Source: Syncephalastrum monosporum B8922
Lineage: Eukaryota; Mucoromycota; Mucoromycetes; Mucorales; Syncephalastraceae
Assembly: GCA_000697355.1 (NCBI GenBank)
Contig: JNEN01001284.1
Location: 1 to 15,866, forward strand
Length of the DNA: 15,866 nt
Reading direction: 5' to 3'
Under the pieces are notes generated by a model. That model made no database searches. It was not told the DNA's origin and worked only from the letters and a program-made list of their open reading frames with translations. The number at the start of each line of letters is the position of its first letter. The stretch's first letter is position 1. The position numbers were made by a program, and so were the translations under genes. Positions 8,852 to 15,866 of this stretch are shown here, piece by piece.

Positions 8852-9012
8852 CCGCACACATCACATACTATCTGTTTTTTTTCTCCTATTAAGTTTTTTT
8901 TTCCACAGTCTTAGCCCCAACTTAGCATCCTTGCTTACCAGAAGCGATCACAAACCTATCGGTCATTGGTCTTAAGCTTCGTAAATTTAATAATAATAAA
9001 AAATCTTTCACC
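8852..9012 (+). other. LINE 3' untranslated region and tail
   Basis: 161 bases follow the ORF2 stop. Two T runs of eight and nine (about 8875 and 8896) precede unremarkable sequence. The element ends with (TAA) repeats and A6, then TCTTTCACC, immediately before the right duplication. A short simple-repeat tail rather than long poly(A) is known for several LINE clades. The terminal nine bases could be non-templated or part of the element. Confidence 0.7.
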
Positions 9013-9025
9013 TGAGCGTCGCTGC
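9013..9025 (+). repeat. right target-site duplication of the LINE
   Basis: Exact copy of 3316-3328, directly after the LINE tail. It encodes, on the minus strand, part of PAATL in the DIRS RNase H tail. Confidence 0.92.
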
Positions 9026-9876
9026 TGGACGGTGCAGTATCAAATGATGAATCACTGCGTCGATCAAGTTCCAGGGAGGGACGAGAAGGAGGCGAAGGGG
9101 TTGAAGTATCTGCCAAGGGCGAGCGAACGTGTTCACCCAAAGCGCATTCGGATCGGGGAGGCGAGAGACGTAAAACGGTAGTAGCGTTGTCGTGGCACTG
9201 GCGAACATGTCCACATGATGGGGCCCCCACTGTTGGTCGAGCCAAAGAAACGTGCGGCGAGGGAGAGACCACTCCACTTCCTTGAGGAGCGCACGGGAAG
9301 GTGCATCCGCTGGGTTGAAACGCGACGGAACAAGAGAGTGGACAGGGTGATCCCGTTGCGGAAACAATGAAGCCAGATCTGCATCGCCAATTTGTTCAAG
9401 GCGGCCGAGCGAGTGCCGCCGAATTTGTCGATGTAAGCCTTGGCCGAGATATTGTCGAGGCAAATCTGTAGATGGGAGCTACGAGGAGGGGACATCAGGT
9501 GTATGGCCTTCCACACTACGAGAAGTTCCTTCATGTTGATGTGAAGGCGACGTTCGGACGGGAGCCATTGGGCTTGATGTGCTTGGTCTCCCACTACCAG
9601 GCCCCAACCCGAGTCGGACGCATCCGTGAAGATTTGTCGCCATGGGGGAGGGGGGACCATCTGGTGTCCATTCCATTTCTGCATTTGCGAGAGCCACCAT
9701 GTCAGCTCGCCCTTCATGGGCGGCGTTATGGGGCAGGCGTGACGGGCTGGGCTTGAGCGCCAAGAGTTGATTTGGTGAAGTAGATGGCGAGTCCGAAATC
9801 GGGCTTGGGCGTTGCCCAGTTGAGTGGCCCAGGGCTGTGCCCACGACCGAGGTCAAACTGGTCCAAGAAGTCGATT
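9013..9876 (-). pseudogene. DIRS connection region, RNase H and post-RNase H domain
   Basis: Read on the minus strand this is the second half of the RT/RH gene. Segment 9876-9734 carries the connection region (FLDQFDLGRG ... LNWATPK). Segment 9729-9355 carries RNase H, which removes the RNA strand of the hybrid: IFTDASDSGWG (first Asp about plus 9624), NMKELLVVW (Glu) and CLDNISAKAYIDKFGG (Asp). Segment 9351-9013 carries VPSRFNPADAPSR and the DIRS-typical tail WGPHHVDMFAS ... VNTFARPWQILQPL ... PWNLIDAVIHHLILHRP. The three pieces lie in three frames. One-base losses sit at plus-strand runs 9877-9879, 9730-9733 and 9352-9354. The remainder of the tail lies beyond the LINE at 3315-3125. Confidence 0.85.
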
Positions 9877-10451
9877 CCCGGTAAAGGAGATGGTGGGCGA
9901 GGCGACGTAAAGCACGGACCTTCTTGCCCGGCACCGAAATGGACATCGAGGAGGAGTCCAGGCGGAGGCCCAGGTGCTCGATCTGTTGGGAGGGCAATAG
10001 GGAGGACTTGGTCCAGTTGATCACCCATCCCAGTGACTCTAGCTTGGGAACCTGGCGAGTCTGGACGAAAGATTGAGCTTGAGAGGGGCCATCACCAAAA
10101 GGTCGTCGAGGTACGCCGTCAGGCGTACTGTATGCCCCGTCGTCGGGCCCACTTGAGGACCGGGTTGAGCATCTTGGTGAAGATCCAAGGGGAAAGTGAT
10201 AGGCCGAATGGGAGGACGCGATACTGGAACAGGCGGCCTCGCCATTGAAACCGTAGAAATCGCCGAGACGAAGGATGAATCGATACATGATGAAAGGCGT
10301 CCTTCAAATCTATGGACGTAAGAAAGTCCCCCGGTTGGATCATTCGGCAAATGGTTTGCATGGTCTCCATCTTGAAAGGACGTTGCGGGAGGAACTGGTT
10401 CAAGGGCTTGAGATTCAGGACGGGGCGGCGCCCGCCATCCTTCTTGGGGAT
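9877..10451 (-). pseudogene. DIRS reverse transcriptase, palm fragment
   Basis: The fragment starts immediately after the solo LTR with IPKKDGGRRPVLNLKPLN (finger region). It continues with LTSIDLKDAFHHVSIH (motif A Asp), LPFGLSLSPWIFTK (motif B) and YLDD (motif C, plus 10102-10113), then FVQTRQ, LGWVINWTKSS and IEHLGLRLDS. This enzyme would copy the element RNA into DNA. It is split into three frames by one-base losses at plus-strand runs 10135-10138 (CCCC) and 10085-10088 (GGGG). All catalytic motifs are visible when each piece is read in its own frame, and no nonsense substitutions are seen between them. Confidence 0.88.
10447..10451 (+). repeat. target-site duplication of solo LTR, left copy
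   Basis: GGGAT here pairs with GGAAT at 11215-11219 (four of five match). Removing the LTR and one copy rejoins the codons of FVIPKKDGG in the reverse transcriptase. Confidence 0.75.
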
Positions 10452-11214
10452 TGTAAGAATGTGGATGCGATACGCGATGTGATGTGAAATAGAATCCAAG
10501 CCGGGAACAGAGAACAAAGGACGAGACAAGGAACCAAGGAACAGGACAAGACTGGGAGGTCGAGACAGGAAGGCAAGGATGCTGTACAACACACACACGG
10601 TCAACACACCAACGACGGAAGACAAGCACTGGATGAGTACTAACCGAGCAAGGTAGGATCAAGGGAAACCAGACGGAACTGGAGAACAGAACTAGTGCTG
10701 AGAACTAGAGACAGAAAGACTAAGAGTCTAAAACAAGAATGATCCTACACAGGCTGGTCAACTCAAGTACGCATAAGCGTGGTGCTAGGTGCTGCGAACC
10801 TAAGATCGAGGACAAGACCAGGAAGACACCGAGGAAGGGAACAGGGACCAAGAGACAAAGGACAAGGTATGAGGATAAAAGTATACAGGATAATCTGACG
10901 TCGCTTATTATTTAATTAGGCTGGGTATTTATACTAGAGCACAGTAATAAACGACAAGGGCAGAGACAACACGAAACGAGGGAAGAGGCGACAGAGAAGC
11001 GGGTCAACGCTGAATGAGCGTTGGACACATGCCGAGAGGACAGAAAGGCAGCAGAGACAACAGAGAGGAACAATGTGCAAGGCACACGAGAGGAGCAGGG
11101 ACAGCAGAGAAATCAGAGGCAGAATATGCGGGTCACATGGGCCGAAGCTATGCTTTGCACATGTCACCCTGCATGCATGCATGAGGACCTGCATGTCGAG
11201 GTGTTGTCATGACA
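10452..11214 (-). mobile_element. solo LTR inserted in the DIRS reverse transcriptase
   Basis: On the minus strand this 763-bp unit begins TGTCATGACA and ends TTCTTACA, with 5-bp flanking near-duplications. It contains no coding region, primer-binding site or polypurine tract, so it is a solo LTR left by recombination between the two LTRs of a full element. A TATAAATA box lies at plus 10926-10933, with an AT-rich stretch downstream, consistent with a U3-R boundary. The rest of the sense strand is CT-rich. The copy at 972-1569 belongs to the same family in opposite orientation. The parent superfamily is unknown; a 5-bp duplication fits both Gypsy and Copia. Confidence 0.85.
10926..10933 (-). 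promoter_or_regulatory. TATA box of the solo LTR
   Basis: TATAAATA on the minus strand, 281-288 bases inside the LTR from its 5' end, where a U3 promoter is expected. This part is deleted from the copy at 972-1569. Confidence 0.55.
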
Positions 11215-11219
11215 GGAAT
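11215..11219 (+). repeat. target-site duplication of solo LTR, right copy
   Basis: GGAAT, partner of GGGAT at 10447-10451 with one difference. Confidence 0.75.
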
Positions 11220-11516
11220 GACGAACATCGCGGAAAGGAAGCCAAAGGGGTGGTGGTGAAAGGCGTCGACGGGTTCTATGGCGCCTTTGGCGCACAGGGA
11301 CTGGACGGCGTGGTCTATGCTGTCCTGGTCGGGTGCGGTGAGGTGGTGCGAGGTGGTGGCTCGGAGCAGATGTCGGGTCGGTGGCGGAGAAAAGAAACGC
11401 AGCCGAAAACCGGCCTGCACGACTGAAGAAGTCAGGGCCGGGAGGTCTGAGGGGAAATGTGCCTGCCATGCTCCGGCAAATTTTGACAGGCGACCCCCGA
11501 TTAAACTCAGTGGTGG
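11220..11516 (-). pseudogene. DIRS reverse transcriptase, N-terminal fragment
   Basis: The minus-strand frame opens with PPLSLIGGRLSKFAGAWQ, the GGRL...W signature that starts the RT region in DIRS elements. It continues through DSIDHAVQSLCAKGAIEPVD and ends GFLSAMFVIP at the LTR insertion. The frame then resumes in register at 10451. No frameshift is seen within the fragment. Its first codon follows an AG dinucleotide and a pyrimidine tract, so it may be a downstream exon joined to gag. Confidence 0.82.
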
Positions 11517-11934
11517 CTGAGATAAAAGGTAGACTTGGGAAGTGGGAAAGGTGAATGAGTGTGTAAGAGATTGGTAACAAGAAAGAGTAAGTGAGACTGT
11601 GTCTTGTATTGGAAAGGTCATCAAAAGTGATTATGATATGATAGTCTACGATTTATCTACTGTATATATACTGTATGTGTCAATCATGAGAGAGAGATCC
11701 AATGAGATAATTATCCTGGAGAGTAGGTAATATGTATTTACCGTACAAATAGGAATATAGGAATAAAGATATAATGATGTACCGAGATACACGGACTGTT
11801 TAAGATGGTATGCAAATAGGATATGTCTGATCATGTATAATGTTTGTGTTAAGCAACCGTACATCCAGTTACGACATAGTCATGATGAGTACTCACTCAT
11901 CAAAGACACGACTACTAAACAGATAATTCTATAC
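11517..11934 (-). other. candidate intron or insertion between DIRS gag and RT (segment D)
   Basis: On the minus strand this 418-bp segment starts GTATAG directly after the gag codon TTG and ends TTTTATCTCAG before the RT codon CCA, with a preceding pyrimidine-rich tract. Both edges fall between codons, so splicing would fuse NNAIL in frame to PPLSLIGGRL. If it is not spliced, gag ends after one further codon at TAG. The donor is weak by the common fungal consensus (GTATGT or GTAAGT). The segment is AT-rich with no coding potential. It shares diverged colinear blocks with 3721-4143 inside the LINE, in the same window orientation and therefore antisense relative to its host gene there. Confidence 0.6.
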
Positions 11935-12728
11935 CAAAATGGCGTTGTTTCGGGTGGGAGCGCTGAGGAAACCCCAACGACTCCCCCGTCGAACGATCTG
12001 GCCCCGTTGCAAAGAGGAGAAGGTACCGCTAGGTGGGGATTGGAGCGGGACAGGCGCACCTTGGAAGCGCCGTTGGGGTCGGGCCCCTTGGCGCTTGGAG
12101 TTACTAGGTTTTTTGGCGGGTTGTGTGGCTTCTTGGATGCTGCGAGAAAGCTTGAGTTGTTCCAGAAGCTCTTCTGGGGGAACCAGAGGATTCTCAGACG
12201 GCTTAGGGGAAGCATCGATACCAGCGAAAAGGCCGGCCAAGCGGAGGTCGGTAATGTATGAGGCGACGTCCGCGAGGAGGACGCCCATGTTCCGTGCCAA
12301 CGATTGCGAATAAGCGCGAAACTGGTCGACATCCCAGTTGCGTGAATGAATTGGTAAGCGTACCAGTCGAGGGGCCGAGTGAGGCCCGAGAGGCGATATT
12401 GAATGTCTCGTAATTGTTGATCGGTCTTACGAGCGGCCTCGGGCATAGAGGGGACCCTATTGAGGGTCGGTGGGTCGTAGTGGCGCACCAAGTTCTTTGG
12501 GCAGTCGAACAAGAACTTGCGTCGATCTGCTTCATCCAGCTTGGACCGAAAGAAGTCGGCTTCCATGTCAGGAAAGGACGCCAAAGTCTCAGGAGATGGC
12601 TGGAAATCCAAGCCGAGGTGCCTGATTTTGACATTCGGACCCGAGGAAAGAAAGGTATTAGTAGAGACTTGTTCTTCCAGTTGGGCCAGACGGGCCAAGA
12701 GAGACTCGATGGGAGCTTCAGCATTCAT
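11935..12728 (-). pseudogene. DIRS gag
   Basis: The first ATG in frame is at 12728 (MNAEAPIESLLARLAQLEEQ), which opens a short amphipathic helix or coiled coil. About 131 codons run to 12336 (HLGLDFQPSPETLASFPDMEADF ... LDWYAYQFIHATG). A one-base loss at the plus-strand CCC run 12333-12335 moves the frame. The rest (DQFRAYSQSLARNMGVLLADVASYITDLRLAGLFAGI) continues for about 132 codons to 11935. The tail is basic and rich in Pro, Arg and Gln. No zinc knuckle is visible, as in many DIRS gags. The product would package the element RNA. Assignment rests on position and general gag character, supported by continuity into the GGRL motif of RT. Confidence 0.75.
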
Positions 12729-12783
12729 ATGGAAATGAGTTGACGGTAATGGATCCAGTGCAGTCAAGTTCGCGAACGAAGAA

Positions 12784-12885
12784 AAGATGTTTTTATTAGA
12801 ATAGCTGTCAAAAATTTCTTATCGTTCGAATTAAAACGGAGAACTATGAAAACCCAACCAAACAGCAGACCTCGAAGTGTAATAT
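12784..12885 (+). repeat. DIRS inverted terminal repeat (5' end of element)
   Basis: Reverse complement of 1939-2039 with a few differences. Its outer ~35 bases also match 2143-2180 in the internal complementary region. It lies about 55 bases upstream of the gag ATG and would carry the element's promoter; no motif is assigned. Confidence 0.9.
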
Positions 12886-13125
12886 CTTTATTACTTATAA
12901 AAATATTTTACAGTATTTGTAACTAATATAAAAAAAGAAAATAATCATTATTTTGCAAATAATAATTATTTTAGAAATATAGTTATTTATTATCCCTTTA
13001 AAAATTCCCAGCACATTCGTAAGTTACAACTTACAATGTGAATAATAAGAGCTGTATTTGTTGTTGTTTTTCATAATATGACAAACTACTTTGGTCTAAT
13101 TGTACTTTGGTTTTCAACGTTTCTC
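12886..13125 (+). repeat. long inverted-repeat arm, part beyond the DIRS
   Basis: This resumes the arm begun at 1856-1904 and matches the reverse complement of the right arm (15622 down to 15271). The match is nearly exact over the first ~110 bases and again from about 12992 to 13045, then weaker to 13125. The other arm carries about 100 bases (roughly 15430-15530) that are absent here. The sequence is AT-rich and non-coding. Confidence 0.85.
13012..13040. repeat. near-perfect hairpin in the arm
   Basis: CACATTCGTAAGTT and AACTTACAATGTG are complementary except for one unpaired G, separated by two bases. The equivalent hairpin occurs in the opposite arm at 15358-15389 with a longer loop. Confidence 0.75.
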
Positions 13126-15270
13126 ATGCGAAAAACGACTTGTTTTTTTTATCCGCTGAATGACTTGATCCTATTTATCCGTGGATCTGCCCTTGCTCTT
13201 ATGATGAAATTATAATGAAACGAAAGAAAATAAAAGGAAGGTACCATGAAAGAAGGAAACAAATATGTAAGAAGTTGTGAAGAAGGATCAGACAAGGGAA
13301 AGAAAAATAAACTACTATTAAACATTAAAAGGAAAGTGAAAGAAATATGCACATGTGGATTAAAAGACAGGGATCAGGTGAAAGAACTAAAGGTGAAATT
13401 GAATCTAAGGTAAAATAAAAGAATATGCATGATAGTTTAAAGACAAGGATCAGAGGTAGAATCGATACTAAAATGAAAGGGGAAAGGTAAAGGAAGGAAG
13501 GCAAAACAATCGATCTGTGACAGGAGGAAAAGGTTAAAATCGAAACTTGGACGAAAAAGGAAGGTCGAAGGTGGATTGCTCAAAAAGGAAGGTCAAGGGT
13601 CGATGACCAAAAAGGAAAGGTGATGACGTCGAAGGCATTGACAGGAAGAAACGGGCGAACAGGGTGGTGCTTAGCTTGGCCGGATGTCAGATCTCAATCT
13701 TGCCAAAAGTGACACGTGCAGGATCTTGTTGTGTGTGGAGTGTAGTCTTTGGGACTCTTCGTCTTATCACCACGTATGAGATAACGAGGAAATAAGCGGT
13801 GAGGAGGAAAACGACTTGAAGGTTCTGCTCCTTGATTCGTGTAGTGGCCTTTCGTTCCGTCAAACTGTTTTCCCGGTCAGGCTTCGGATAAGGCTGACTG
13901 TATCAATTAATCGTTAATTCTATTGGCTTCTCGTCAGGCAAACACAAGTTTTTCCAAAGAAAAGAAAGTCGGTTCAAAAGGTGTCGTTTATTGTTGTTGC
14001 ACTAAAGAATATATATAACGAGAAGTATCGCACAAAATAAATTTGTGCGAGGTCACTCTTGTGCATGTTGTATACTTAGTTTGAGAATCGTAAAGGCTGA
14101 CAGGACAATTGTTGTTAAAGCGACATGGTGAATGGCAATACAGTGAATGGAGGAAGTGAGGAAAACAATAAAAAGGGAAACAAAAATCAAAAGGAAACAA
14201 AAATGAAAAATTCGACAGTGACAATTTAAAACATGGAAGTGACAGGGTTTCATAAGATGGGCGGGAAGTGAGGTAAGGCGTGATAAATGAGAATGGAAAA
14301 ATTAGGGAAAAATGGGGTGGCCAATTCAAGTCGGGCGCACGCAGGAGGGAAGGGAGAAATTGGTGATCACTTGATGACGTCATGTAACAAGGACATTAGT
14401 TGAATGAAGGTAAAACTGGCTTTTCATGTATGATTAGCGAGGCCGGAAAGGCCGACACGGACCGTGTCAAAAGTGTCACGTGTGGTGTCTTGGTTGTGGT
14501 GAGTATGGTTGAAAGAAGAGGTAGGTGATGATTCAGGTACGAATAAAAAGAATCAGGCGTCGGATACGGCTGATAATGTACCAAATGAATGAACAATTTC
14601 CTACCACGAAGGTTCAAGAGGAATTGAAAAGAAAGTATAAAAAGGGAAAATAAAAGGAAAATTGGGAAGTACAAGAAGTACAAAGAAGTAAATAATAAAA
14701 TAAATAGAAAGATTGCAAAAGAAAAGAAAAAGATAAGTAAAGGTCTTTCTCTAAGAAGAGAGAAAAAAAAGGAAGAAGATGAATGTTTTATTCTTATTGT
14801 ACTGGAAACATATATATAGTACTTGGATGGTGTGACAGAGAAAGTAAGGAACGGAAGGTGAATTAGTAAATCTACTAAGTGAAAAGAAGTGTCAAAATGA
14901 AAGGAACAATGGATGGGTGATGGTGTGACAAGTTGTACAAAAAAGGAAAGGAAAGGGGGAACGGATAAACATTTTAAAGGAATGGAGGGAAGGAAAAGAG
15001 AAAGCATATGATTGGATAATACCTTCGGAGAAGAGTATTTCCGTTGTAATTTTGGTAGCCTACGAGAGGCCGTAAAAGAAATAACGCCCCGCGTCAAAAG
15101 TGTCACGTGTGGTGTCTTGAACAGATGAAATATGGCTTGAAGAATATAGTAAGTCGAGTTCAGGTACTAATAGATAGGGATTAGGCGTCGGATACGGCTG
15201 ATCGAGTACCAAATGTAAGTGAACTCTTTTACCACGAAGGTCAGAAAAATAAAATAAAGGGAAGAACAAG
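13126..15270. other. non-coding purine-rich spacer between the inverted-repeat arms
   Basis: From about 13195 the plus strand is dominated by A and G, with many AAAGGAAAG-type runs. Open frames on the minus strand (13149-13352, 13988-14383, 14396-15106) encode Phe/Ser/Leu-rich low-complexity peptides and are composition artefacts. No transposase, RNA gene or host gene is seen. Degenerate direct repeats are listed separately. Confidence 0.65.
13660..15262 (+). repeat. degenerate direct repeats, about three units of 0.63-0.8 kb
   Basis: A CAAAAGTG-CACGTG block occurs at about 13704-13717, 14468-14482 and 15095-15109. GTCAAAAGTGTCACGTGTGG and its seven following bases are identical at 14466-14492 and 15093-15119. 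A second block, CAGG then GTCGGATACGGCTGA, occurs at about 14553 and 15181, with a variant at 13878. CCACGAAGGT follows in the last two units. A TTTATT...ATATATA block occurs at about 13987 and 14786. Each block keeps the same order, so these are tandem units diverged by indels. Confidence 0.75.
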
Positions 15271-15671
15271 GAGAAACGTTAAAAACCTAAATAAAATTAT
15301 ACCAGAGTAACTAGTTATATTATAAATAACATCAACAAATACACCACTTATATTATTCACATTGTAAGTTGTTAAAACTTACGAATGTGCTGGGAATTTT
15401 TAAAGGGATAAGTTCCCTTTAAACTCTTATAAAAAAATATCGACTACCAATAATAAAATGACAATTTTATTTACTTGCAACAGGAGATATTTTACATGTG
15501 AATAAGAAATATTTTGTTATTTATAAATGACTATATTTCTAAAATAATTATTATTTGCAAAATAATGATTATTTTCTTTTTTTATATTAGTTACAAATAA
15601 AATATTTTTATAAGTAATTAAGATAAATATTAGTAATACGTTAGTATGATTCTTAATTATAAACGTTGCTC
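15271..15671 (-). repeat. opposite inverted-repeat arm (empty-site paralogue)
   Basis: The reverse complement matches 1856-1904 joined to 12886-13125. At 15622/15623 the two parts are contiguous where the other arm holds the DIRS, so this arm shows the pre-insertion sequence ATTTAT|CTTAATTAC. About 100 bases around 15430-15530 have no counterpart in the other arm. Confidence 0.87.
15358..15389. repeat. hairpin in the right arm
   Basis: CACATTGTAAGTT and AACTTACGAATGTG pair around a short AT-rich loop; it is the mirror copy of 13012-13040. Confidence 0.75.
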
Positions 15672-15866
15672 ATGGTATATTTAAATAACACCAGATATAA
15701 CATACATATATGAATAAAAATTATATATTATTTCGAAATAGGATTTTAAAATCTGTTTCTTTAAGAAATAATATCTTATAGTAATATTCTAAAATATAAA
15801 AGTTTTTAATAATTTCTTATATCTAAACAATTTATGATTAGTAATAAATCTATTATGTATTTGTAA
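15672..15866. other. AT-rich right flank
   Basis: Extremely AT-rich non-coding sequence. It may be a decayed outward extension of the inverted-repeat arm, since short matches to the reverse complement of 1640-1855 occur, but nothing further can be assigned. Confidence 0.5.

Larger units (their letters stand above)
3329..9012 (+). mobile_element. LINE (non-LTR retrotransposon), nearly full length
   Basis: This 5,684-bp element is bounded by an exact 13-bp target-site duplication. It contains a 5' leader, a gag-like ORF1 with a coiled coil, an ORF2 with apurinic-type endonuclease and reverse transcriptase, and a short 3' UTR. The tail is TAATAATAATAAAAAATC followed by a few bases rather than a pure poly(A). 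The presence of a 5' leader and the whole ORF1 argues against 5' truncation. The coding strand is strongly C-rich, unlike the flanks. Defects are one frameshift in each ORF, a mutated endonuclease active-site residue and an interruption in ORF1. No RNase H domain is seen, and the clade is not assigned. Confidence 0.93.
1905..12885 (-). mobile_element. DIRS-type tyrosine-recombinase retrotransposon, degenerate, with nested insertions
   Basis: The element reads on the minus strand: gag, reverse transcriptase/RNase H, then tyrosine recombinase, which is the DIRS order. It has about 100-bp inverted terminal repeats (1939-2039 and 12784-12885). A 34-bp extension lies on the left end, and an internal complementary region at 2091-2180 equals the joined ends. 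A TAT trinucleotide lies at both junctions (1902-1904, 12883-12885) and once in the empty-site paralogue, so there is no ordinary target-site duplication, as known for this order. The span is 10,981 bp, and about 4.5 kb after removal of the LINE (3329-9012), the solo LTR (10452-11214) and their duplications. It carries six frameshifts in gag-RT-RH and one nonsense codon, so it is non-autonomous today. Confidence 0.93.

Noticed and set aside
13988..15106. Minus-strand open frames of 131 and 236 codons rich in Phe, Leu and Ser
   Set aside because: They are readings of the purine-rich spacer. Similarity between their segments comes from the underlying DNA direct repeats, and no conserved domain is seen.
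14466..15119. CRISPR-like regularly spaced repeats
   Set aside because: Units are hundreds of bases long, few and diverged, in a eukaryotic repeat context.
1..15866. tRNA, rRNA or other RNA genes
   Set aside because: No cloverleaf, A/B box pair or rRNA signature was recognised on either strand by reading, although short ncRNAs cannot be excluded.

Overview
The window is a stack of retrotransposons nested in an AT-rich, non-coding locus. No ordinary host gene is recognisable. The host is clearly eukaryotic. A DIRS-type tyrosine-recombinase retrotransposon together with a LINE whose ORF1 is gag-like is compatible with an early-diverging fungus such as Mucoromycota, but the sequence alone does not settle the host.

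Layout. 1-971 is non-coding flank. 972-1569 is a solo-LTR-like repeat. 1570-1904 is AT-rich and ends in the first part of a long inverted-repeat arm. 1905-12885 is a degenerate DIRS element read on the minus strand, in the order gag (12728-11935), reverse transcriptase/RNase H (11516-9013 plus a tail at 3315-3125), tyrosine recombinase (3290-2136). It has about 100-bp inverted terminal repeats and an internal complementary region at 2091-2180. Two later insertions sit inside it. One is a 5.7-kb LINE (3329-9012, plus strand) flanked by a 13-bp target-site duplication. The other is a 763-bp solo LTR (10452-11214) flanked by a 5-bp near-perfect duplication that splits the reverse transcriptase. 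Removing each insertion with one duplication copy rejoins the host reading frame, which confirms the nesting. Without them the DIRS is about 4.5 kb.

12886-13125 continues the inverted-repeat arm, and 13126-15270 is a purine-rich spacer with degenerate ~0.65-0.8-kb direct repeats. 15271-15671 is the opposite arm. This arm has no DIRS in it, so it preserves a paralogous empty site: the DIRS entered at a TAT trinucleotide without a conventional target-site duplication, as expected of recombinase-mediated insertion.

Nothing here looks fully functional. The DIRS gag-RT-RH has six frameshifts and the LINE has two, all in the one-base-loss direction. The LINE endonuclease also lacks a catalytic Asp. 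The least expected observation is a pair of diverged, colinear ~400-bp segments (about 3721-4143 and 11517-11934) that interrupt the coding regions of the LINE and the DIRS respectively, in opposite orientation relative to the host gene. The DIRS copy has GT-AG ends exactly at the gag/RT boundary.
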